This document shows, in pieces, positions 57,583 through 64,000 of a DNA stretch of 64,000 nucleotides. The stretch's first letter is position 1, and each line of letters begins with the position of its first letter. The stretch covers positions 1-64,000 of the forward strand of contig CAIXUG010000010.1 of assembly GCA_903922605.1 (NCBI GenBank), read 5' to 3'. A model generated the notes under the pieces. That model saw only the letters and a list, made by a program, of their open reading frames with translations. It ran no database searches and was not told where the DNA came from. A program made the position numbers and the translations under genes. The DNA is from an uncultured Verrucomicrobiota bacterium. Its GTDB lineage: Bacteria > Verrucomicrobiota > Verrucomicrobiia > Limisphaerales > UBA9464.

Positions 57583-59331
57583 ATGAAAAAGCTCCTTCCT
57601 CTCCTGTTCGTGGCCGTGCTGGCCGGAATCGCCGGCTGGTTCGGGCGCGCGCACTGGGCGCCCGAAGCCTCGCACGCGACGGGTGGTCACGGTGACACTG
57701 CGTCCACCGCGCGCCGAGTGCTTTACTACCAGTCGCCAATGCACCCGTGGATCAAGTCGGGCCAGCCCGGCAAATGCACCGTGTGCGGCATGGATCTCGT
57801 GCCCGTGTACGAGGGTTCCGAATCGCTGGACAGCAACCTGGTCACCCTCAGCTCCAACGCCGTCACCGTGGTCGGCGTGCAGACAGCGGCCGTGCGGCGG
57901 CAGCCACTCACGCACGAGCTGCACGTGGCGGGCACGATTGATGACGACGATTCACGGCACCGGTTCCTGAGCGCCTACGTGGATGGCCGCATCGACGCGT
58001 TGTTTGTGAACTACGAGGGCGCGGAGGTCGTCGCCGGTCAGAAGCTTGCCAGCATCTACAGCCCGATGCTGCTGACCTCGGTGCGCGAGTACGTCGCGCT
58101 GCGCGGCCAGCCCGGTGACCATGCCATGCTGCTCACGGGCGCGGCAACCCGCCTTCGCCAGCTCGGTCTCGCCGAAGCACAGATCACGGCGCTGCCGGAG
58201 ACCTTCCACCAGACGGACATGGTGGTGGACATCCTCGCGCCGATGACCGGCACGGTGGTGAAGCGCATCGCCTACGCGGGCCAGTATGTGAAAGAGGGCG
58301 AGACGCTGTTCGAACTGGGTGACTTCGCGACGATGTGGTTCAAGTTCGATGCCTATGAGCGCGATCTGGCGTGGCTGCATGCGGGGCAGAACGTCGAGAT
58401 CACCACACCATCCCTGCCGGGCCAGGTGTTCACCAACACGCTCACCTTCATCGACCCGAACCTCGATCTCACGACGCGCAGCGCGAAGGTGCGGGTGGAA
58501 ATTCCCAACCCGCTTATTGTCGAGGACGGACGTACGAACCGCCTGCTCCGGCACCGGCTCTTCGCCGATGCGCGGGTGCGAGCCGTCATGCCCGAGGTGC
58601 TGGCCGTGCCGCGTACGGCGGTGCTGAACGCTGGCGGATCGCCGCTCGTGTACGTCGAACGCGCCACCGGCAACTACGAGCCACGCCCGGTGCGGCTCGG
58701 GCGCATCGGGGATGAAGTCGTCGAAATCACGGACGGCCTCGCTGAGGGCGAGCGCGTGGTGACGCACGGCAACCTGCTGCTGGATGCGCAAAGCCAGATC
58801 GCGGGGCAGGGACGTTCGGAACCGCCCGCCACCTCGCCCCAACCGACCAGCCCTGCGCCGCGCGCCGCCCAACCTACTGGGAACGCGCCTTCACTGGGGC
58901 CGGAGAGCCGTCGGGCCGTCAACGACTTCCTCCAAGCTGCGGACGCGGTGCGCGAGGCGCTCGCCGCCGATGATCTGGCCCGCTTCAACGTGGCGGCAAT
59001 GAAGCTGCATCCGGCGATTGCCGCTCTGCCGAAGGAGGGAACCGTGCCTGCCCTGACTCAAGCAGCGAGCGGCGCGCATCTGCCGGAGGCCAAGGACCTC
59101 CCTTCGGCGCGCAAGGCATTCTATCCGCTCAGCACCGCGCTGGTCGAAGTCGTGCGCGGGTTGCACGCCGATCCGGCCTTCGCGGGGGTGAAGCTCTATC
59201 AGTGCCCCATGGTGAAGCAGGCCTTTCCGGGCGCACCGAAGACGGCGGCGTGGTTCCAGCTGGGCGGCCCCATCCACAACCCATGGTTCGGCCCGGCGAT
59301 GCTCGATTGCGGCACCGAACTGAAACCCTGA
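57583..59331 (+). CDS. cusB: CusB-like membrane-fusion protein with heavy-metal-binding and DUF3347 domains
   Basis: 582 aa. An N-terminal anchor (about 5-20) is followed by the heavy-metal-binding domain YYQSPMHP...GKCTVCGMDLVP (M53, H54, C65, C68, M70). The barrel-sandwich and beta-barrel adaptor core follows (ILAPMTGTVVKRIAYAGQYV). A C-terminal DUF3347-like domain (about 455-582) ends YQCPMVKQAF...GPAMLDCGTEL. It connects the RND pump to the TolC-like channel and hands metal to it. The metal is probably Cu or Ag by motif, but this is not proven. Confidence 0.9.
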   Translation: MKKLLPLLFVAVLAGIAGWFGRAHWAPEASHATGGHGDTASTARRVLYYQSPMHPWIKSGQPGKCTVCGMDLVPVYEGSESLDSNLVTLSSNAVTVVGVQTAAVRRQPLTHELHVAGTIDDDDSRHRFLSAYVDGRIDALFVNYEGAEVVAGQKLASIYSPMLLTSVREYVALRGQPGDHAMLLTGAATRLRQLGLAEAQITALPETFHQTDMVVDILAPMTGTVVKRIAYAGQYVKEGETLFELGDFATMWFKFDAYERDLAWLHAGQNVEITTPSLPGQVFTNTLTFIDPNLDLTTRSAKVRVEIPNPLIVEDGRTNRLLRHRLFADARVRAVMPEVLAVPRTAVLNAGGSPLVYVERATGNYEPRPVRLGRIGDEVVEITDGLAEGERVVTHGNLLLDAQSQIAGQGRSEPPATSPQPTSPAPRAAQPTGNAPSLGPESRRAVNDFLQAADAVREALAADDLARFNVAAMKLHPAIAALPKEGTVPALTQAASGAHLPEAKDLPSARKAFYPLSTALVEVVRGLHADPAFAGVKLYQCPMVKQAFPGAPKTAAWFQLGGPIHNPWFGPAMLDCGTELKP

Positions 59332-59349
59332 TGTATTTTCCATGACTTC

Positions 59350-59392
59350 AGGCCATTCCACTCCGCGCTCCCCATTCCGCACTCTGCGCTTC
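59350..59392. repeat. GGAGCGCGGAGC-type repeat (copy 4, inverse) before the CusA-like gene
   Basis: CCACTCCGCGCTCCCCATTC is the reverse-complement form of the unit in copies 1-3. It occupies most of the 62-base gap between the CusB-like and CusA-like genes. Confidence 0.5.
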
Positions 59393-59393
59393 C

Positions 59394-62300
59394 ATGATCT
59401 CCCGCCTTATTGAGTGGTCGCTGAAGAACCGTTTCCTCGTGCTCGGTGGCGCGCTGCTGCTCGCGGCCTGGGGCGTGAAGGCGCTGCGCGATACGCCGCT
59501 AGACGCCATTCCCGACCTCTCGGAAAACCAGGTGCTGGTCTATGCCGACTGGACGGGACGTTCGCCACAGGAGGTCGAGGACCAGGTCACGTATCCGCTG
59601 AGCGTGAACCTGCAGGGGCTGGCCGGCGTGAAGACGGTGCGGGCGAATTCCATGTTCGGTTTCGCGCTCGTGACGGTCGTTTTTCAGGACAAGGTGGACA
59701 ACTACTTCGCGCGCCAGCGGGTGAGCGAGCGCCTCAGCCTTATCGGCGCGCAGATGCCCGCCGGTGTCACCCCGCAGCTCGGACCCGATGCGACCGGCCT
59801 CGGCTGGGTGTACCAGTATTACCTCCACGTGGACACGAACGCCGTGGCGCAGGCGCTTCCACTGGCGCACTCATCTCCCTCTCCCCTCAATGGGGAGAGG
59901 GCTGGGGTGAGGGGTGAGGATGCCAATACCGCCGCGACGTCTCCGGGCTATGACCTCGGCCAGCTCCGCGCGGTGCAGGATTTCTTCCTGCGCTACCAGC
60001 TCCAGAGCGTCGCCGGCGTGGCGGAAGTCGCGGGCGTCGGCGGCTTTGTGCGGCAGTACCAGATCGAGCTCAGCCCGACGAAGCTGCGGCAGGCCGGGGT
60101 CACGCTGGCACAAGTGCTGGAGGCCGTCAGCGCGAACAACCTCAACGTGGGCGGCAAGGTGATCGAGGAGAACGGCATGGAGTTCGTGCTGCGCGGCGTC
60201 GGGCTTGTGAAGTCTACGGCGGACCTTGAACAGATCGCCGTCGCCGAGCGCAACGGCACGCCGGTCTATCTGCGCGACCTCGCGACCGTGGAGTTGGGCG
60301 GCGACTTCCGCCGAGGCGCGCTGGACGTGGCTGGGCAGGAGGTCGTCGGCGGCGTCGTGGTGATGCGCACGGGCGAGAACGCGCTGGAGGTCATCCGCCG
60401 TGTGAAGGCCCGGCTGGCGGAGATCGCGCCGAGCCTGCCGCCAGGCGTGACCGTGCGGCCCTTCTACGACCGCAGCGACCTCATCATGCGCACCATCGAG
60501 ACGCTCAAGCACGCGCTGATCGAGGAGATGGTGCTGGTGACGCTCGCGCACATCCTCTTCCTGTTCCACTTCCGCAGCATCCTCATCGTCACCATCCCGC
60601 TGCCCCTGAGCATCCTCGTGTCGTTCGTGCTCATGGAGCGGTTCGGCATCGCCTCCAACATCATGTCGCTCGCCGGCATCGCCATCGCCATCGGCGTGCT
60701 GGTCGATGCGGGCATCGTGATGACCGAGAACGTCATCCGGCACTGCGAGGAGGCGGAAGCGCGGAAGAAGAAAGTAATCAGTGAAGCAGTGATCGGTAAT
60801 CAGTCACGCCAAGCGTCCCTCGGCCCACTGACCACCGGCTCACCGAACACCGGTTTACTGATTACTGATCCACTGATCACTGATTACTCTCTCACTCCTG
60901 CTGAGCGCCTCCAAATCACCCTCACGGCTGCCCGGCAGGTCGGCCGTCCCATCTTCTTCGCGATGGCCATCATCATCCTCGCGTTTGTGCCGGTGTTTGT
61001 GCTGGGCGGGCAGGAAGGGAAGCTGTTCCACCCGCTCGCCTTCACGAAGACCTTCGCCTGCGCCGGCGCGACGCTGCTCGCGGTGACGCTCGTGCCGGTG
61101 CTCTGCTCGCTGCTGGTCAAGGGACCGTTCCACCGCGAGCAGGACAACTGGCTGATGAAGGTCCTCCTGCGGATTTATGACCCGGTGCTCGACTGGGCGC
61201 TCAGCCATCGCCGCGCGGTGCTCGCCCTCGCCGCGCTGATGCTTGCTGCCGCGCTGACGCTGGCGTTTGGCCTGCCGCGTCCGGTCCTCACCGCCCTCGC
61301 CCGCGCCACCGTGGCGACGCCGGGGGATTCTCATGCGCCAAAGGACGATATCTCCCTAATGGCGCGTTTCGCCGGGCAGCATCCGCGCCTGGCGAAGACG
61401 CTGGGCGGCTTCGGGCGCGAGTTCATGCCGACTCTGAACGAAGGCTCGCTGCTCTTCATGCCGGTGATGCTGCCGCAGACCTCGCTCACCGAGGTGAAGC
61501 GCATCATGGCCTGGCAGGATCGCGTCATCAGCCAGACGCCCGAGGTGCTCAGTGTCGCGGGCAAGCTGGGCCGTGCGGAGACCGCCACCGATCCCGCACC
61601 GGTCGAGATGATCGAGACGACCATCCTGCTGAAACCCGAGGCCGAATGGCGGACGGGCATGACGCGGCAGAAGATCGTCGCCGAGCTGACCGAGAAACTC
61701 ACGGCGGTGCCCAGCTATGTGCCCGGCTTCCTCCAGCCGATCGAAAACCGCGTGCTGATGGTCTCCACCGGTATCCGTGCCCAGCTTGGCGTGAAGCTCC
61801 TCGGCGAAAACCTCGACCAGCTCCAGCAGCTCGCGTTCGACGTGGAGAAAGTCGTGCGTGAAGTCCCGGGCGCGGTCGGCGTCGCGCCGAGCCGCGTGCA
61901 GGGCAAGCCCTACCTAAATGTCGAGATCGACCGGCCCGCAATGGCCCGCTTCGGCCTGAGCGCAAAAGACGTCCTCGAAGTGGTCGAGGCCGGCCTGGGC
62001 GGCCGGAACGTGAGCACGACCATCGAGGGCCGGCAGCGCTTCCCGATCCAGGTGCGCTTCGCCCGCGATCAGCGCGACGACATCGAGAAACTGGGCGAGG
62101 TGCTGGTGCCGACGCCTGCCGGCAAGTTCATTCCGTTGGGCAGCGTGGCGAAAATCCAGCGGGTCCTCGGGCCGAGCGAGATCGCGAGCGAGAACGGCCG
62201 ACTGCGTGTGTTCGTGCAGGCCAACGTGCAGGGGCGCGACCTAGGCGGCTTCGTGGACGAGGTGAAGGCACGCGTGAGCCGGGACATCGTGCCCAACCTG

Positions 62301-62930
62301 CCGAAGGGCGTGACGGTCGAATACTCGGGCCAGTATGAGAACCAGATCCACGCCGAGCAGACGCTGCGTCTCATCGTGCCGGCGGTGCTGCTCATCATCT
62401 TCCTGCTGCTCTACCTCGTCTATCACAGCGCGCAGGAGGCGGCGCACGTCCTCCTGGCGGTGCCGTTCGCGCTGAGCGGGTCGGTGTTCCTGCAGGCGGT
62501 GCTCGGTTACAACTTCAGTGTCGCGGTGTGGATCGGCTACATCTCGCTCTTCGGCATCGCGATCCAGACGGGCGTCGTGATGGTCGTGTATCTGGAGGAG
62601 GCCATCGCCAAATCCAAGGCTGAACGGGGCGCAGCGTTCAATTCTGCCGATTTGCTCGGGGCCATCAAGGCCGGCGCGCGGCTGCGCCTGCGGCCGAAGG
62701 TGATGACCGTGGCCACCACCATCGCGAGCCTGCTGCCGATCATGTGGAGCACACGGGCGGGCGCGGAAGTGATGAAGCCGCTGGCCACGCCGGTGATCGG
62801 CGGCTGCGTGAGTTCCCTGATCCACATCCTCATCGTCACCCCGGTGATCGTGGCGTGGCTGCGCGAGCGGGAACTCGCGAAAGAGCGGAAGCAGGGAGGC
62901 ATCGGCAGTCCGATTCCGGCGGGTTCGTAG
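59394..62930 (+). CDS. cusA: CusA/CzcA-family heavy-metal RND efflux transporter with two in-frame repeat insertions
   Basis: 1178 aa, about 130 longer than E. coli CusA (1047 aa). It has twelve predicted helices and RND signatures (NQVLVYADWTGRSPQEVEDQ, VDAGIVMTENVIRH, GREFMPTLNEGSLLFMPVML). By remembered alignment, the CusA metal methionine M573 is kept (RVLMVSTGIR), but M623 and M672 are replaced (RFGLSAKDV; GPSEIASENG), so specificity is unclear. Residues about 161-178 and 460-499 are coded by inverted repeats, the first in a periplasmic loop and the second in a cytoplasmic loop. It pumps metal ions out with proton import. Confidence 0.92.
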   Translation: MISRLIEWSLKNRFLVLGGALLLAAWGVKALRDTPLDAIPDLSENQVLVYADWTGRSPQEVEDQVTYPLSVNLQGLAGVKTVRANSMFGFALVTVVFQDKVDNYFARQRVSERLSLIGAQMPAGVTPQLGPDATGLGWVYQYYLHVDTNAVAQALPLAHSSPSPLNGERAGVRGEDANTAATSPGYDLGQLRAVQDFFLRYQLQSVAGVAEVAGVGGFVRQYQIELSPTKLRQAGVTLAQVLEAVSANNLNVGGKVIEENGMEFVLRGVGLVKSTADLEQIAVAERNGTPVYLRDLATVELGGDFRRGALDVAGQEVVGGVVVMRTGENALEVIRRVKARLAEIAPSLPPGVTVRPFYDRSDLIMRTIETLKHALIEEMVLVTLAHILFLFHFRSILIVTIPLPLSILVSFVLMERFGIASNIMSLAGIAIAIGVLVDAGIVMTENVIRHCEEAEARKKKVISEAVIGNQSRQASLGPLTTGSPNTGLLITDPLITDYSLTPAERLQITLTAARQVGRPIFFAMAIIILAFVPVFVLGGQEGKLFHPLAFTKTFACAGATLLAVTLVPVLCSLLVKGPFHREQDNWLMKVLLRIYDPVLDWALSHRRAVLALAALMLAAALTLAFGLPRPVLTALARATVATPGDSHAPKDDISLMARFAGQHPRLAKTLGGFGREFMPTLNEGSLLFMPVMLPQTSLTEVKRIMAWQDRVISQTPEVLSVAGKLGRAETATDPAPVEMIETTILLKPEAEWRTGMTRQKIVAELTEKLTAVPSYVPGFLQPIENRVLMVSTGIRAQLGVKLLGENLDQLQQLAFDVEKVVREVPGAVGVAPSRVQGKPYLNVEIDRPAMARFGLSAKDVLEVVEAGLGGRNVSTTIEGRQRFPIQVRFARDQRDDIEKLGEVLVPTPAGKFIPLGSVAKIQRVLGPSEIASENGRLRVFVQANVQGRDLGGFVDEVKARVSRDIVPNLPKGVTVEYSGQYENQIHAEQTLRLIVPAVLLIIFLLLYLVYHSAQEAAHVLLAVPFALSGSVFLQAVLGYNFSVAVWIGYISLFGIAIQTGVVMVVYLEEAIAKSKAERGAAFNSADLLGAIKAGARLRLRPKVMTVATTIASLLPIMWSTRAGAEVMKPLATPVIGGCVSSLIHILIVTPVIVAWLRERELAKERKQGGIGSPIPAGS
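59874..59925. repeat. CTCTCCCC/GGGGAGAG hairpin in frame inside the CusA-like gene
   Basis: CCCTCTCCCC-TCAAT-GGGGAGAGGG forms a 10-bp stem, followed by CTGGGGTGAGGGGTGAGG. It is translated as SPSPLNGERAGVRGED. It is a half-length relative of the 45337-45476 element. Confidence 0.8.
60773..60888. repeat. 116-bp AGTAATCAGT inverted repeat in frame inside the CusA-like gene
   Basis: The ends AGTAATCAGTGAAGCAGTGA and CCACTGATCACTGATTACT are imperfect inverted copies. Inner arms TCGGTAATCAGT and ACTGATTACTGA also pair. It adds about 39 codons to a cytoplasmic loop after VDAGIVMTENVIRHCEEAEA. Confidence 0.85.
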
Positions 62931-62951
62931 AGCAAGCGGATACCGGCGCAT

Positions 62952-63080
62952 GGTAGGGATAGCGCGCTGCACTATTCCCCGTCGCCGAGCGGAGCGTCAG
63001 GCGACGGAAGGGGCGCCCAGGGTTTCGTACGCTCCTACCGCCCCTTCAGGGCGGGGACGGCGCAGCGCGCCAGCCCTACC
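62952..63080. repeat. 129-bp dispersed inverted-repeat element (copy 2)
   Basis: GGTAGGGATAGCGCGCTGC and GCAGCGCGCCAGCCCTACC are terminal inverted repeats (17 of 19 positions). The core CCCCGTCGCCGAGC-GGAGCGTCAGGCGACGGAA matches copy 1 at 13521-13649 in opposite orientation. It is the same length as copy 1 and lies in the convergent gap between the CusA-like gene and waaA. Confidence 0.88.
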
Positions 63081-63103
63081 TTTCAGATACAGCCCGTGTC
63101 GGC

Positions 63104-64000
63104 CTACGACTCGATCGCGCGGACGATCATGTCCACGGTCTTCTCGATGCCGCCCAGGTTTTCCTGGACCACGTCGCGGGCGCGTTCGCCCAGCTCGGCG
63201 CGCAGTTCAGGCTTCGCGAGCAGCTCTTCCAGCGCGCGTTCGAGCGCGGCGGCATCGGCCACCTGGCGCACGGCGTTGCGTGCGACAAACTGCGGCACGA
63301 TCTGCGGGAAGTTCTGCATGTGCGGCCCGAAGACGACCGCCTTGCCCAGCGCCGCCGGCTCGATGGGGTTCTGTCCGCCCTCGGCCGTGAGGCTCTTGCC
63401 GACGAACACCACGTCGGCGCGCTCGTAAAAATAGCGCAGCTCGCCGGTGGTGTTCACGAGCAGGCAGTCCACTTCGCCGGGCGCACGTTGCATGGCGGCG
63501 GTGATCTCCGAGCGGAAGACGAATTTCATCCCGCTCGCAGCGACGGCGCGGCCGGCCTCGGCCCCGCGCTCCTGGTGGCGGGGTACGATCACGAGGAACA
63601 GTTTTGGAAATTTCGACCGGAGCCTGCGGGCGGCCTCGGCGAGAATCGCCTCTTCGCCGGCATGGGTGCTGCCGCCGACGACCACCAGTGCATCGTCCGG
63701 CACGCCGAGCTGGCGGAACAGGGCGGGCACATCCACGGCCCGACGCTCATGCACCTTGGCGGAGTCGAACTTGAGGCTGCCGAGCACCTCGATGGCCTCC
63801 GGACGGCAGCCGAGCGCTTCCAGCCGTCGCGCGTCCGCCTCACTCTGCACGCCGACGCCCGTGAAGCCTGCGAACAGCTTGCGGAAGATGAAGCCCGCCC
63901 GCCGGTAGCCCCGGAAGGAGCGGTCGGAGATGCGCGCGTTGACGAGGAAGTAGGAAATTCCACGGCTCTGTAGCAGCCAGAGCATGTTTGGCCACAGCTC
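63104..64000 (-). CDS. waaA: WaaA (KdtA), 3-deoxy-D-manno-octulosonic acid transferase, N-terminus outside the window
   Basis: The frame is open to base 64000, so the first visible residues are ELWPN and about 298 C-terminal residues are seen of the usual 420 or so. ELWPN, LVNARISDRSFRGY, VVVGGSTHAGEE, TTGELRYFYERADVVFVGKS and GGQNPIEPAALGKAVVFGPH are family signatures. It transfers Kdo from CMP-Kdo to lipid A precursor at the inner membrane. An ATG at 63985 is internal and not the start. Its presence implies LPS synthesis, consistent with a diderm. Confidence 0.95.
   Translation of the reverse strand, partial: ELWPNMLWLLQSRGISYFLVNARISDRSFRGYRRAGFIFRKLFAGFTGVGVQSEADARRLEALGCRPEAIEVLGSLKFDSAKVHERRAVDVPALFRQLGVPDDALVVVGGSTHAGEEAILAEAARRLRSKFPKLFLVIVPRHQERGAEAGRAVAASGMKFVFRSEITAAMQRAPGEVDCLLVNTTGELRYFYERADVVFVGKSLTAEGGQNPIEPAALGKAVVFGPHMQNFPQIVPQFVARNAVRQVADAAALERALEELLAKPELRAELGERARDVVQENLGGIEKTVDMIVRAIES

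Noticed and set aside
1-64000. tRNA or rRNA genes
   Set aside because: No T-loop/anticodon-loop pattern or conserved rRNA segment was recognised in any gap on either strand.

Overview
The window is high-GC (roughly 60-65 percent) bacterial chromosome, almost certainly from the phylum Verrucomicrobiota (Limisphaerales-like is my best guess, from gene content only). The pointers are a PVC-type heme-binding propeller/HEAT protein, an FG-GAP protein with an N-terminal CxxCH, secreted proteins ending in aromatic/FFRL-like tails, weak or absent Shine-Dalgarno sequences, and many short dispersed inverted repeats. No rRNA, tRNA, CRISPR array, transposase or prophage gene is visible.

Left part (1-28 kb). 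A truncated secreted CARDB/DUF11-like protein is followed by a complete potassium-uptake operon on the minus strand, read in the order 27-aa micro-ORF, kdpF, kdpA, kdpB, kdpC, two small membrane ORFs, kdpD, kdpE. Most junctions are ATGA overlaps or gaps of a few bases. Two of its genes (kdpF and the 27-aa ORF) are shorter than most gene callers accept. Then come two methyltransferases, a class I glutamine-amidotransferase hydrolase, ispF, a GYF-2/multi-spanning membrane protein, rnc, an alpha/beta hydrolase, clpP-clpX, a large PA14/Ig/CBM-like secreted protein with a strong terminator, a heme/FG-GAP protein, two tail-anchored coiled-coil proteins, and miaA-lspA divergent from a family 4 uracil-DNA glycosylase.

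Middle part (28-47 kb). This holds a pterin-4a-carbinolamine dehydratase, a 2000-aa alpha-2-macroglobulin with an intact thioester motif, a short GspE/PilB-like ATPase, a lipid-modification cluster (DUF1365, cyclopropane-fatty-acid-synthase-like, DUF1475, DUF1295, second CFA-like enzyme), a PVC-type heme-binding protein and a pseudopilin-like protein.

Right part (47-64 kb). A minus-strand operon of ten genes runs ECF sigma factor, 78-aa protein, radical SAM enzyme, 65-aa protein, Ycf46-type AAA+ ATPase, (361-bp inverted-repeat element), Ycf35/DUF1257-like protein, DUF2997 protein, membrane protein with a degenerate signal-peptidase-I fold, TPR protein, PilT-type ATPase. I regard this as the best candidate for an undescribed system. 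Divergent from it is a heavy-metal efflux locus: two duplicated metal-binding lipoproteins, a Cys-rich exported protein, TolC-like, CusB-like and CusA-like subunits. The window ends inside waaA.

The second major theme is dispersed inverted repeats. I can recognise at least eleven sequence types, two or more of which recur in the window. Several lie in frame inside otherwise intact genes: two in cusA and one each in the PVC-type gene, the second CFA-like gene, the DUF1365 gene and probably a methyltransferase gene. KdpA separately carries three tandem copies of a 20-21-residue motif in an extracytoplasmic loop.
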